A DNA stretch of 64,000 nt. Origin: Moesziomyces globuligerus (taxonomy: Eukaryota; Basidiomycota; Ustilaginomycetes; Ustilaginales; Ustilaginaceae). The stretch lies in NCBI GenBank assembly GCA_030849465.1, contig JARVLF010000020.1, positions 372,001 through 436,000 of the forward strand. Reading direction: 5' to 3'. Shown here one piece after another: positions 7,701 to 19,049 of this stretch. A program made the translations under genes and the position numbers. The notes beneath the pieces are model-generated. The model did no database searches. It saw only the letters and a program-made list of their open reading frames with translations, and was not told where the DNA came from. Within the stretch, counting starts at the first letter, position 1. The number at the start of each line of letters is the position of its first letter.

Positions 7701-10475
7701 ATGTTTCTCAGCAACGCCGGCAACATGGCCATGGGCGGAGCCAACAACAACGCCAATGCCAACGGCGGCAACATGGGTGCTGGCCTCGGCTTTGGCATGA
7801 ACAACGGCGGCAGCCAAATGCATGGCAACATGTCCAATGGCGTCCAATCGCAGGAGACCGGCAACTCGCAGCCCAACTCCGAGTACACGCTCGCCGGCAT
7901 CCTCCACCACCTCCAGGGCGAGTGGCGCCGTTACGAGAAGGACCGCAACGAGTGGGAGATCGAGCGCGCCGAACTGCGCGCACGCATCGCTCTGCTCGAG
8001 GGCGAGCGAAGGGGCGTCGAGAACCTCAAGACCGACCTCATGCGCAGAGTCAAGATGCTCGAGTATGCCCTTCGTCAGGAGCGTTCCAAGTATCTATCGT
8101 CTGGAGGCAGCACCAACCACGCCCAGGCGGCCTCTTCGCCGCTCTCATCCAACGCTCCTCAGGTCAAGAATCCGCTGCTTCAGGGCCTCGAAAAGGGCAC
8201 TTCCAGTAGCGGTCGCAGCTCGCCGGCTCCCTTTTCGGAAGCTGCACCCACCGCTTCCTCGATCGCAGCCGCGGGCTCGATCAATGCAGGTGCGATCGGT
8301 GCTGGGATGCTCTCCCGCTCCACCTCGAGCGCCAAGGACCCCAAGTCGCGCGCCAAGAGCCGAGAGTATCTCAAGCAGTGCTTGCAGGAGATCTCGTACC
8401 TCACTTCGGCCTCGACGCTCAATCCGCTCCCGGACCGCGGCATCGCTTCCGGCTCGTCGGCCAACGGCACCAACATGCACAGTGCCCTGCGTCCGCGAAA
8501 GACGATGCTCGAAAATGTGCCTTCCACGCTGCCCGCGCCCACAGAGTCGCACGCGGCCATGGCAGGCTCCATCAGCCGCGCTTCGGCGGCGAGCGCGCTC
8601 GGCCTTCCCAACGTCAAGGGCGGCCGCCCCGGCCGATCCCCGCTCTTCGCCTCGGAGCCTGTGCTGGAGGAATCCAACGAGACGGATGACGCCCAAGATG
8701 CTGGTCAGGAGACGGCTCCGGAGCAGCGCGATGGAGAAGGCGCCGAGCCGCACGCTTCCGCGATCGCGCAATCGGGTGTGCCTCTCAAGAACCCGCTCAG
8801 TGCCACGTTTGCCGAGCCCGAGGTGTCGAGCAGCGCGGGCACCGAGGACGCAGCGGGCGAGCAGCGCGAGCAGGACGATGCGCCCGGCAGCTCCGGATCT
8901 TCGGACTCGTCGCGCTCCTCGCAGTCGACGGACTCGCGGGGCAACTCGGCGGGAAGCATGACGGATCAGGAGCTGGACGAGCACGAGCAGGTGACGGCGA
9001 TCTTCAAGCCGGGCGGACGCGACTGGCAGAAGCTCAAGGAGGCGGGCATCAAGAGCCGCGAGCGCCGCGAGAGCGAGCGACAGAGCGCGGCGGCCGAGGA
9101 GGCGTCGATCATCTCGGAGGCGCAGCAGCAGCTGGCCATCACGTCGGAAAAGGTGAACCAGCTCATGAACCGAAGCGGACGGGCGCCGGGCCTGGAGCGC
9201 AAGGACGAGGAGGAGCTGGCCAACCTGAGCCTGGCTGCGGAGGACGACGAGGCGGCCAAGGAGGCGGCGGACGCAGCGGCGGACAGCCTGCTGTGGAAGT
9301 CCAAGAAGGTGCTGCGAAGCCATCTGGACGCGGTGCGCGCCGTGTCGTTCTTGCAGAACGAGATGTGCCTGCTGTCGGCGTCGGACGACAACACGATCAA
9401 GTTCTGGAATCTGGACGCCAGCACGCTCAGCCAGCCGGCGACCAAATCGGGCACGGACAGCCAGCCGCTGGTGACGTTCCGAGGCCATTCGGCGGCGGTG
9501 ACGTGCCTGGCCGTGTCGCGGAGCAAGCGACGCTTCTACAGCGGCAGCTTGGACTCGTCGATCCGCGTGTGGCAGCTGCCGGACGGCACGACCGAGGCGT
9601 ACCCGCCGTTTGAAAAGTCGATGGAGCTCGGCTGCCTCGTGGGCCACTCGCAGGCGGTGTGGGACGTGGCGCTGCTGCCGGACCGTTCGGACGAGGAGGG
9701 GAGGCTGGCGAGTGCGTCGGCGGATGGACTGGTCAAGGTGTGGAGCGTCGGCGCTGCGAGCGCGTCTGCGGGCGCGTCTGGAACGGGAGATGGCAAGCAG
9801 GCGGCGGCGTCGGCGCAGCTCGAGCTGAGCTGGGACTACTTTGGAAGCGAGCCGGCGGCGGAGACGGCCAAGGAGCGCGAGAACCTGGAAAAGAGCGGGA
9901 CGCTGCCGGTGCCGACGTGCGTCGAGGCGTGCCACTCGGATCTGCGGCTGGTGGCGGTGGCGTACTCGAACTCGGTGGTGAAGCTGTTTGAGCTGGATAC
10001 GGGCCGGCAGGTGCGGCAGCTCAAGAGCGACGAGACGTTTGACGGCACGGCCGAGACGCAGATCAACAAGCTGGTGACGCATTCGACGCTGCCGCTGCTC
10101 ATCACGGCGCACGAGGACGGCTACATCCGCATGTTTGACGTCGACTCGGGCGCGTGCACGCTGTCGATGGTGGCGCATCTGGACGCGGTGACGTCGCTGG
10201 ATATCGATGCCTCGGGTCTCACGCTCGTGTCGGGCGGGCATGACTGCAGCGTCCGGTTCTGGGACATTGCGGGCGGATCGCTGGCGGCCAAGGAGGGCAG
10301 CGGTGCGAGCGAGGCGGGGTCGGCGCAGGGCTCGGCGTCGAGCGCCGTGTGCAGGCAGGAGATCAGCTCGCACCGCAAAAAGGCGGGCGAGGGTGTGCTG
10401 GCGGTCAAGTACCATCCGACGGCGCCGTACTTTGCGTCTGCAGGCGCCGACGGCGTGATTCGCATCTACGGATGA
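7701..10475 (+). CDS. Striatin family protein (STRIPAK scaffold subunit)
   Basis: 924 residues, single exon. The N-terminus (to about 55) is Asn/Gly-rich. Residues about 60-129 hold the striatin signature: a caveolin-binding-like start ('YTLAGILHHLQGEW') running into a coiled coil ('MRRVKMLEYALRQER'). A second conserved short segment, 'SREYLKQCLQEISYL', is at about 221. A long Ser/Glu-rich linker follows. About 534-924 carry seven WD40 repeats (for example 'DDNTIKFW', 'LDSSIRVW', 'HDCSVRFWD', 'ADGVIRIY'). Striatins (PRO11 in Sordaria, Far8 in budding yeast) scaffold PP2A and germinal-centre kinases in the STRIPAK complex, controlling cell fusion, development and septation. Domain evidence is direct; the complex is established for the family. 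Confidence 0.95.
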   Translation: MFLSNAGNMAMGGANNNANANGGNMGAGLGFGMNNGGSQMHGNMSNGVQSQETGNSQPNSEYTLAGILHHLQGEWRRYEKDRNEWEIERAELRARIALLEGERRGVENLKTDLMRRVKMLEYALRQERSKYLSSGGSTNHAQAASSPLSSNAPQVKNPLLQGLEKGTSSSGRSSPAPFSEAAPTASSIAAAGSINAGAIGAGMLSRSTSSAKDPKSRAKSREYLKQCLQEISYLTSASTLNPLPDRGIASGSSANGTNMHSALRPRKTMLENVPSTLPAPTESHAAMAGSISRASAASALGLPNVKGGRPGRSPLFASEPVLEESNETDDAQDAGQETAPEQRDGEGAEPHASAIAQSGVPLKNPLSATFAEPEVSSSAGTEDAAGEQREQDDAPGSSGSSDSSRSSQSTDSRGNSAGSMTDQELDEHEQVTAIFKPGGRDWQKLKEAGIKSRERRESERQSAAAEEASIISEAQQQLAITSEKVNQLMNRSGRAPGLERKDEEELANLSLAAEDDEAAKEAADAAADSLLWKSKKVLRSHLDAVRAVSFLQNEMCLLSASDDNTIKFWNLDASTLSQPATKSGTDSQPLVTFRGHSAAVTCLAVSRSKRRFYSGSLDSSIRVWQLPDGTTEAYPPFEKSMELGCLVGHSQAVWDVALLPDRSDEEGRLASASADGLVKVWSVGAASASAGASGTGDGKQAAASAQLELSWDYFGSEPAAETAKERENLEKSGTLPVPTCVEACHSDLRLVAVAYSNSVVKLFELDTGRQVRQLKSDETFDGTAETQINKLVTHSTLPLLITAHEDGYIRMFDVDSGACTLSMVAHLDAVTSLDIDASGLTLVSGGHDCSVRFWDIAGGSLAAKEGSGASEAGSAQGSASSAVCRQEISSHRKKAGEGVLAVKYHPTAPYFASAGADGVIRIYG

Positions 10476-11231
10476 ACGAGACAGCATCTGTGTAGCATTT
10501 TTTCCTCCTTTCATTTCTACTGCTTCTGCCATTCGTTGCGTGTGTGCGTGTGTGCGTGGATGGTGTCGTTTGGGCAGAGATGGTCGAGGCGAGGGCGGTT
10601 ACTGGCTGGTTAATTGACCGGAAGTGGCAGCGGGCGGCAGAGGTACGGTGGATAAGTGAGGTCTTATCGCCGCTGCGAGGAGCGTGGCGTGCGTCGAGTC
10701 GAATTTGGAAAAAGAAAAGCCACGCATGCGAGCGACAAGGCAGAGCACGCGGAGACGATGCAGGCCGTGCATCGGTGAGAACCTTCCAATCATCAACGTG
10801 CAAACGGCGCTTGGCCGGAGCAATCGCCAACGTTATCCTCCCACCCAACTACTGCAACCGACGTTGGGTCTGCGCAATTCGAAAAACGCACAGGACAGCC
10901 TGCAAATCCTCCATCTCAAGCCACTACAACATCGCAGCTCGGCGCCAAGCACCCACGCGAACGCCGGCTGGTCCTACTCTTGTGGACGCGCACGCCATCC
11001 AGGCCTTGCTCCACCACATCCTAGTCCTCATCACGTCCAACCCGCACGCAACCGTCCACCACCCACCACCACCACCGCTTCGGGCTCAAACAGCGACGAA
11101 CACAGCTGGTCCGAGAAGGCAGAGTCGACGCGGTGGCTGGACCTAGCGCAGTTCACAAAGTGACTCATCAGCATCGGCCCAACGCACACCCGTCAGCCGC
11201 CGACTAACCGCACCCACGCGCTCTCGCCATC
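10476..11231. other. Intergenic: striatin 3' region and transporter promoter
   Basis: 756 bp between two plus-strand genes. It contains GT-rich tracts just after striatin and a C/A-rich stretch (about 10900-11220) that is probably the promoter and leader of the SulP gene. No supported gene; the open frames are composition-driven. Confidence 0.45.
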
Positions 11232-14200
11232 ATGTCTTCCCGTAAGTCTCTGCCTCCTCGTTCGGCAAACTTGACCACGAAGCACGCGCTGCCATCGTCC
11301 CCGATCGCGTGACCAGAGCATGGTGGTCCATCTGTAGCCACCCCGCGCACGAATCCTAGCTGACCTATCTCGATCTCGATCTCGTCCTGTCCGTTGCCCC
11401 CTTTGCCTACCCTCATGCATGCTTGGTGTCCAGGCGCAGGTGGCGGTGCCAACGACGTCGACGAGGGATCCTCGCTCCTCCCAGATACACGGTCGTCCCA
11501 GCCCCGCCGCGAGTCGTTCACGATCGGACGCCTCATCAATCCCTTCCGTGGCAGCGCAGGCCAACGTGCTACCGACCCGGCCCCATCCACTCCGCAACAC
11601 CAGTTCGACACTCGCAAACCCTCGAATGCCTGGACGCCAACCAGCCCCGACGTCCCCGGCAACGCTCAGCGCAAGCGCGGCAACAACGCCAACAACAAGT
11701 TCCCGCGCTCCGTCACCTTCGACTCGCCGCATTCCTCCTTCCCGCCGGGTCCAAAGCAGGACCGCGCGAGGGTGACCAGCTACCATCCGCCCGGATCCAA
11801 CCGCGCAGCCAACATGGAGGATGACAGTGACTCGGGCTACGACCTCGAGCGCCAGGGCTCGGCCTGGACCCGTCGCAGCATCAACTCGTCCGCCTTCAGC
11901 CACCTCGAAGGCCGCAGCTACCGCTTCCAGCCCTCGGCCGACGCGGCCAACCTCGCCACCTCGCTCGTGCCCGGCTCGTACACCGCCACCTCGTCGTCGA
12001 TCCGCGACGATACCGCACAGCTCGCCGGAATGATCATGTCCGACGACGAGGGCGCCGGCAGCACGAGCGACTCGCACATCTCGCACATCTACGACATTGG
12101 CGAGGGCGACGAGCAGCCCTCCCCGCCCGCCGCACAGCTCTTCCCACCGGCCCGCGCCAACGACGCCGCGCAATTCAGCCCCACCACCTCGCCCATCGCT
12201 TCGCTCGGCGTCCAGGCTGGGCCCAGCAACCTCACCCGCGCCATGGTAGCCTCCCAGCAGGCGAGCCCGCAGAGCGCACGAACAGCGCTGCAGCCCGAGG
12301 ACGACGGCAGCCAAGCCACACCGCGCGGCACGTCCTTCCTCGGACTGTCCCAGCCCGTCGCAACACCGCAGAGCCTGGCAGACGGCGACGAGATCGAGGA
12401 CAAGAGCTTGGGCGCCCAGCTCGCCACCACCGCAGCGGCCACGGACTCGAAACCTCTGTCGCGCAGCCGCTCGCGCTCCTCGGCCAGACGCACCTCCCGC
12501 TCGCATTCCGCCTCGGTCGATCGCTCGCTCTCGCGCGACGGCCACGAATCCGACGCAGGCCACTCGGCGTTCAGCCAGGTCAGCATCTCGGACCAGCAGC
12601 AGCGCGCCGGCATCGGCTACGGCGCCCTCGCCCAGGCCGAGCAGTCGGTCTTCGAGGCCGAGCACGGCATCCTCAGGCAGCCCCGCAGGTCGTCGCAGCA
12701 GCATCCACCCGAGCCGTGCAAGACGCTCTCGCCCTTCTGGTCCGTCGTGCCCCAGGGGTGGCGACCGGGCGAGGGCGAGTATCCGACCCGAAGCTTCAAC
12801 GCCTCGGAGCACATACACGCTCTCATCCGCTCGGCTCGCGGCCTCACCTGGAAGTCGGCCGCCGAGGCGAGCGTCGAGCCCATCCGGCTCATCCCGGCCG
12901 TGATCCTGGGCATGCTGATGAACGTGCTCGACGGCGTCTCGTACGGCATGATCATGTTCCCCGCCGCGTACCCGATCTTTGCCAACTTTGGCGGCGACGG
13001 CGTCTCGATGTTCTTTGTGACGTGCATCCTCTCGCAGCTCATCTACACGCTCGGCGGCTCCATCTTCAAGGGCGGCAACGGCAGCATGATGATCGAGGTC
13101 GTGCCCTTCTTCCACATCCTCGTGCGCATCATCATCGAGGAGCTCGGCGACGAGAATCCCAGGGCGGTCGTCGCTACCACCATGGTCGCCTTTGCCCTCA
13201 GCTCGGTGCTGACGGGCCTGGCGTTCTTGTTGTTGGGTGCGCTGAGGCTCGGCGTGCTCATCGGCTTCTTCCCGCGCCACATCCTGGTCGGGTGCATCGG
13301 AGGCGTGGGTATCTTCCTCATCGAAACGGGACTCGAGGTCTGCAGTAGGCTCCAGTCCGAGGACGGCTTCCAGTACAACCTCGAGACGCTCAGATACTTT
13401 TTCCAGTCCGGACACATGATCGCACTCTGGTTGCCGCCGCTCCTGCTCGCGGTGCTGCTGCGCGTCATCACCTCGAGGTTCCACCATCCGCTCATCTTCC
13501 CCGGCTACTTTCTGCTCATCCCCGTCGTCTTTTACGTCGTCGCGTCGGGCGTCCTCCGAGTGCCGATCCAGCAGCTCCGCGACGAGGGCTGGGTGTTTGA
13601 CATTGGCGAGTCGGCGAGCAAGGCGGCGTTCTACCGCTTCTACACCTACTTTGACTTTGGCCAGACGAGCTGGCGTGCGATCTGGGCCACCATGCCGACG
13701 CAGCTGGCCATGGTGTTTTTCGGCATCTTACACGTGCCGCTCAACGTGCCCGCGCTCGGCGTGAGCATCAACGAAGACAACGTCGACACGGACCGCGAGC
13801 TCGTCGCGCACGGCATCTCGAACCTCGTCGCGGGCCTGATCGGCGTCGTGCCCAACTACCTCTGCTACGTCAACAGCGTGCTCTTCTACCGCGTCGGCGG
13901 CGGATCGCGGCTCAGCGGCTTGATGCTGGCGGGCGGCACGGCGATCATCATGATCGCAGGTCCCGGCTCCATCAGCTACCTCCCCATCATGATCGTCGGC
14001 GCACTCATCTTTGTGCTCGGCATCGACCTCGCCAAGGAGGCGCTCTACGATACGGTCGGTAGGGTCAATGGTTGGGAGTATCTCACCATCTGGGTCATTG
14101 TCATCGTCATGACCTACTGGGACTTTGTCATCGGCATCCTCGCAGGCATCATCATCGCCTGCTGCTTCTTTGTCGTCCAGACCTCGCGCCGCAAGACGGT

Positions 14201-15377
14201 GCGCGCCATCTTTGACGGCAGCGTGGCGCGCAGCACGGTGCGCCGCCACATGATCCAGCGCCACTTCCTCGACGAGGTCGGGACCCAGACGCAGATCATC
14301 AAGCTGCAGGGCTTCCTCTTCTTTGGCACCATCAACTCGGTCGAGAACCTGATCCGGCGCGCGCTCGACATTGCCGCCTGGAACCAGAATCCGATCCGGT
14401 TCCTCATCGTCGACTATACGCTCGTCAGCGGCGTCGACTTTTCGGCCGCCGAGGCGTTTCTGCGCATCAACCGGCTGCTCATGGCCAAGGGCGTGCTGCT
14501 CGTCTTCTGCGGGCTCAGCCCGGAGAGCGACGTGGGCGTCGCGCTGCGCAGCGTCGATCTGTGGGCGGACCGCAGCGACAATCTCGAGGTGTTTGCCAAT
14601 CTCAACGAGGCGCTCGAGTGGACCGAGAACGAGTACCTGCGCGGCATGTACGCGTCGAGCCTGATGGCGGCCAAGGCGTTTGGAAGGGCGTCGTTGGCCG
14701 CCGAGGGAGGCTTGACGGTGCCGGACCAGAAGCGCAAGCCGGCCTTTGTGCTCGATCACTCGGTGGAGAACTCGCCGCGTCGACACCATCTGCACGAAGC
14801 GGCCAAGACGGCGGTGCGCAGCGAGCGGACGACGCCGATCTCGGAGCTCGCGCCCAGCTTGCCGGCCGAGGAGGCCAAGGAGGGCGAGGTGGCGGTGAGG
14901 GTGCAGGTGGGTCAGCCGGCTGCGTTGCTCGCCATCACCTTCCGTGCGTATCTGCATGCGCCGACGGCTACGGCGGACGACGAGTTCTTTGCCCACCTCG
15001 TGCCCTATTTCACCCAGGTCCGTAAGGGCAAGGGTGAGGTGCTGTGGGAGAGGGGCGAACCGGCTGACGGCGTCTACCTCATCGAAAAGGGCATCGTCAA
15101 GGCTAGGTACGACTTTCCTCAGGAGCAGTACGAGATCAACGAAGCCATGCTTGCAGGTACCATCGCCGGCGAACTCACCTTCCTCTCCCGAGGCGAGAGA
15201 AACACCACCGCCTACGCAGATACAGACTGCGTGCTCTGGAGGCTCGATAGGTCCGCACTCGATAGGATGGGCAAGCAAAGGCCTGCCGAACACCAGACCT
15301 TTGTCGAAATCCTCCTCAAGGTCGCTGGCGACGAGCAGGAGTGCATCATGTCCTACCTCGTCAGCCGCCTCAGTTGA
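11232..15377 (+). CDS. SulP-STAS transporter with cyclic-nucleotide-binding-like domain (vacuolar Vsb1-type)
   Basis: Two exons modelled: 11232-11241 (ATG TCT TCC C), intron 11242-11433 (GTAAGT donor, CTGAC branch-like site near 11360, CAG acceptor), and exon 2 11434-15377, giving about 1317 residues. The intron restores the frame as MSSRAGGGAN. Residues 1-480 are a Ser-rich cytosolic region. About 483-920 hold the SulP (SLC26-like) membrane domain with roughly 10-12 hydrophobic segments (for example 'AVILGMLMNVLDGVSYGM'). About 955-1072 is a STAS domain. About 1190-1310 is a CRP-like cNMP-binding fold ('GEVLWERGEPADGVYLIEKG', 'AGELTFLSRGERN', 'TDCVLWRLDR'). This architecture matches yeast YGR125W/Vsb1 and fission yeast SPAC24H6.11c-type proteins of the vacuolar membrane. 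The transported substrate cannot be read from sequence. Confidence 0.9.
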
Positions 15378-15740
15378 TCGAAATGGAATTGGTGCCGCGA
15401 CCTGCGTGTGAGCGCGGATCGGCGTGTCGAGGCTGACTGTGGCCAAGGAACCGGCTCGGAGCACGCGAGGTGGCGAGGCTCACTCGGCATGCGATCCGGC
15501 AAGCTCACGAGTGCAGATACTTCATGCCTCGTCAGCAGGCTCAGGGCGGCCAATAGGGCCAGCGAGGATTCGAGCAAGACGGTCATGTCCAGCTTCAGCG
15601 GCAGATGCGTTGTGTGACGCCCATCTCGGACTGGACTGAGAGTGACGAAAGACACGAAGCACAAAGCACAGAGTGGAACGACAAGGGCGGATACAATTGC
15701 ATGGGTAGAGGCATGGAGCGAAGAGGCGTGGAGAAAGCGC
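15378..15740. other. Convergent intergenic region, SulP transporter / IWS1
   Basis: 363 bp between two convergent stop codons. It should hold both 3' untranslated regions and polyadenylation sites. No gene, repeat or strong structure was seen. Confidence 0.5.
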
Positions 15741-17319
15741 TCAACGCTTGGCTTCCTTGAGACGCGACTTGAACTGGTTCAACCTGTGCAGACCTCGAAT
15801 GCATGTCAGTGACTTTTGCTCGGCAACTCATACGTGGGCAAGGGATAGACGTACCTCTTGTGGTTTGCCATGCGGGCGTCGTGGCTGTGGTCGGCCTTCT
15901 GACCGGCTGTGGACTGGGGGGCGACTCTAAAGCCGGCGGTGACGGCCTGAGGGATGCCTACGTTGCGACGGCCGTTGTCGACGATCTGGGAGGCCGAGAC
16001 GGGCGCACGCGCCAGCACGTCGGGATTCCACTCGGCCGACGCAACGTGTCGATCGCGATACGACGACGAGCGCTTCAACACCGGCCTCGACCAAACCTCT
16101 GTCACCCGACCAAATGGTATCGAAAATCAGCCTCCGATTCCTCCGCTTCCAACCCACGGATGTACTTACCAATCAGATGCTCCGCAGATCGCTTGATGCT
16201 AGGCTCAACGCGACTACACATGCTGTAGAAGACGACCACCTTACCCAGACCCGACATCTTGAGCGAGATCGTATCGATGGTCATACGCTCCAGGATCTGG
16301 AAAAACTGATGCTGGATGTTGAGCGCCGGCAGCGACTTGTCCGGCAACGGCTCCAACCACCGCTTGACACCCTCGAGCAGATTGTTGTCCAGAATCGACT
16401 GCTGCAGATGGTTCCTACGGACAGTGCAGGGAACGAAAAAAAGATCAGTTTCAAATGTCCCTTCCTCACATGCCTGGGGTAAGGGGTGAATACCTACTTC
16501 TGCAGAGTCGCGACCACCTTGGGCAGCAGCTTGAGCTTGTTCGTCGCGGGCTTCTTGAGCTTGTTGGCCTCTTCGTCGTCGTCGGCCGCGTTGACCATCT
16601 CCCTACGCAGCGCAGCGACCTCCTCGTCCGCCAGCAGGTCCAGGTCGTCCTCGCCGGCGCGCTTGCGCGGCGCCTTCTTGCGGCCGGCGCGTAACGCCTC
16701 TTCGATCATCCGATCCGTCCTTGCACGTCGCACTGTACACGCATACGCATCTCTTCGTCAGTACACCCTCTCGCAGTTCGAGCTTTCGATCACCCACAAG
16801 AAACTTACTCTCGGCTTCGGTCATGTTGGCGTACGGGTCTTCCTCCTCCTCGGGCTCAGGCTCGCGGTCGATGCTCGCCCGATTCGCCGACTCGAGCGGG
16901 CTGTGGTGGCGCTTCTTCTTCTTCTTGCGCACGACACCGTCCTCGGCCGCATCGCGCGCCTCGCGACGGCGGAAGCTCGGCAGGTCTTCGGCGTCGTGTT
17001 CGTCATCATCGTCGTCGTCCTCGTCGAAGATCGCCGCGGTCTGCGCAGCTGCGTCGGTGTTCTCGCCGCGCACGACGGTGGTGAGCGAGTGCGCATCGGC
17101 AGACGTGCTCGGCGCAGCATCGATACTGCCATGGCCGTCTTGGGCGCGTAGCTCGCTGGCATCGGGCTGGTCGGCAGAGTCCTGTGCGGTGGGAGGCTCG
17201 AGCGCGGTGTCGGATGCAGCTGCCGGCTCGGGCTCAGCAGCGGTTGTGGCGTCGTCAGCCTGCGCCGGCGATGCGGCTCGAGGCGGGAGCTCGTGCTGCG
17301 CCTGCTCTTCGTCCGCCAT
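15741..17319 (-). CDS. IWS1: Transcription elongation factor IWS1/Spn1
   Basis: Five exons on the minus strand: 17319-16809, 16732-16498, 16414-16170, 16098-15855 and 15783-15741. Introns are 71-83 nt with GTAAGT, GTAGGT, GTAAGT and GTACGT donors. The sum is 1278 nt, 425 residues, and every junction keeps frame. The first 170 residues are acidic and Ala/Glu-rich ([16 protein letters not shown]). About 235-355 is the TFIIS N-terminal (LW) domain: '[18 protein letters not shown]', '[19 protein letters not shown]', '[19 protein letters not shown]'. The protein ends '[13 protein letters not shown]'. Spn1/IWS1 binds Spt6 and elongating RNA polymerase II, linking elongation to chromatin and mRNA processing. 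Family identity is near certain; exon edges are by consensus and frame. Confidence 0.93.
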
Positions 17320-17689
17320 GATTGTAAATGCGTGGCGGTGTGAGGGATGGAAGGTGACAGAGGTGGAGCGAGAACGACGAGATGCACATCGGCTGGGATG
17401 CCGAGACCCTCACATGTTCGAGCTGCGCGAGACGGCACGTGAATTTTTGCAATTCGTGTTGTGCAGCAATCCGGTCTCACACTGTCCGCTCAGAATTCCG
17501 TTTCTCCTCCACTCGTCACTGCGACTCTCGGCGCTTCCTCCCAGCGACGCATTCTGACCATTGCATGCGGGGCAGCGACGCTACCTGGCGGATGCTACAG
17601 CTGTATGAGTTGATTCGAACTACAAGTACACATGGCCAACTGGCGAATCGGCGGCGTCGCAACGTGCGAAAGGGCCAAGTTAGCCGTGC
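17320..17689. other. Intergenic: IWS1 promoter and Cmc4 3' region
   Basis: 370 bp between the IWS1 start and the stop of the upstream minus-strand gene. It must carry the IWS1 promoter. No clear TATA box or repeat was noticed. Confidence 0.4.
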
Positions 17690-17983
17690 TTAGCGCATCT
17701 TGGTCTCGAGCAAGGATCCGCCAGCTCCGCCCTTGCCCTCTTGCTCCATGCGGCGTATTCTGCGATCGACGACGGAAGGGATGGGGCAGCTGTCGGCCTC
17801 GGCGTCGGTGCCTCGCTGGCGGTAGAATTTGGCGCAGCACCGGTAAAGGTCGTCGATGAGGTGCTCGCAGCGCGCCTGGTCGAAGCCCGACTTCTGCAGA
17901 CACGACTGGATCGCGCAAGCGCGCGGATAGCATGGATTCGGATGCTCCGGATCCAGCTCCTGCTGGGAAGATGCCGCGGCCAT
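17690..17983 (-). CDS. CMC4: Twin CX9C mitochondrial intermembrane-space protein Cmc4
   Basis: 97 residues from the ATG at 17983; the frame is open further upstream but only to a TTG. It carries a twin CX9C coiled-coil-helix fold: C18-X9-C28 and C39-X9-C49, with extra cysteines at 23, 50 and 66. The run 'ACAIQSCL', then 'CEHLIDDLYRCCAKFY', then 'CPIPS' parallels yeast Cmc4 ('ACAIQDCL', 'YICCSKFY', 'CPLPS') and human CMC4/p8MTCP1. Such proteins are imported and oxidised by the Mia40 pathway in the intermembrane space. The Cys spacing is seen directly; location and import route follow from the family. The tail after residue 66 is basic and Gly-rich. Confidence 0.85.
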   Translation of the reverse strand: MAAASSQQELDPEHPNPCYPRACAIQSCLQKSGFDQARCEHLIDDLYRCCAKFYRQRGTDAEADSCPIPSVVDRRIRRMEQEGKGGAGGSLLETKMR

Positions 17984-19049
17984 GGCTGCGGTCGGCTGCA
18001 GAGGCGGCTCGGAGAGAAGTGCCGAGGCTCTTCCGGGAGGATCGTCAGAAAGGCAGCGCGCCGAAACGTTGCGACACTTGCAGCGTGGACTCGATTGAGT
18101 AGCCAAGGAAGGCTGCGCTGATGCCGCCTCGAAGAGAGCTACTCCGAGTCGTGTGGGTGATGGCGAGAGAACAAGGTTTCCCTGAGATCCGTAGCGGCGG
18201 GCTAGTGGAGACTTCCCGCAATGGCTAACCTAACTTAAATATTTAATGATTCAGCACCGCTCAGCGAGGGGTGGAGGTTCGAAAGCCCCGATGAGCCTTG
18301 ATTTCCAATTCCCGGGTGCCGCCTTGGGTGCACCTTTCTGGGTACCAATTCTGCATCACGGGTTTGATCAAGAGTTGCCCAACACCCATCGCATTCTTTT
18401 CGAGCTGGCACCCCGTCAAGCTTCCAGGCTGAGGTTCAGCAAATGTGTTGCTGAGTCGCGAGGCTCAGCTCGAACAGCCGGCGCTCAGGCCGCCCACCGA
18501 CCTGCGAGGTCATGCATGTAGGCGCGCGGGCCTCTGCGCCGCTCGGTGCCCGTCGGCTTGTCTAAAAGCACACGTTTGGCGACATGAAGCCGCTGAAAAT
18601 CTTCGTGACTGCAAGCCGTTATGTAGCTGCTGGTCAAAGGGCCCTCTGGCCATTGTCTTCGCGCTATCCACATCGTCTGCGCCGGCTGTTTCAGCGCTCA
18701 GTCCCTTTGAGTGGAATGCAACGCCCGTCGCAGCTCAGCCGCCCCTTTGTGTCAGCATGTCGCTGGCTACAGTGTTCTTGCGCTGGAGCACATGCTGCTC
18801 CCACTCGCAATAGCACACACACAGATCGCGCGCAGTGATTCGTTGCGTACGGTCCGAGGTGGGCGGTTCGCGTTACCATCCCACATCAAGTGCGTGACAG
18901 GAGCTGTAACTTCACCAGCATGCCTGGCCGGTCGATTCTGCCTGCTCACCGTCGCCAACCGTGCATATATATATCTGCCTTCAGACAGGGCCTCCCTAGC
19001 AGAAGGCTTGCAAGTCTCTTCCAAGAAAACATCCCAGCAATTCCCGACG
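17984..19049. promoter_or_regulatory. Divergent intergenic region, CMC4 / large orphan gene
   Basis: 1.07 kb between divergent start codons. Sequence at about 18220-18260 is AT-rich ('taacttaaatatttaatg'), unusual for this window. A TA-rich run 'catatatatatctgcc' lies at about 18963-18978, some 80 bp before the orphan ATG, and is a plausible TATA element. No gene supported. Confidence 0.45.

Noticed and set aside
8145..10532. 795-codon open frame antisense to striatin
   Set aside because: Shadow frame with extreme Arg content; striatin WD40 repeats are on the other strand.
15408..15930. Small open frames downstream of the SulP gene
   Set aside because: They overlap the 3' region and the last IWS1 exon/intron on the other strand; no independent support.
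18255..18300. tRNA-like B-box resemblance (GGTTCGAAAGC)
   Set aside because: No matching acceptor stem, D arm or anticodon arm could be drawn around it.
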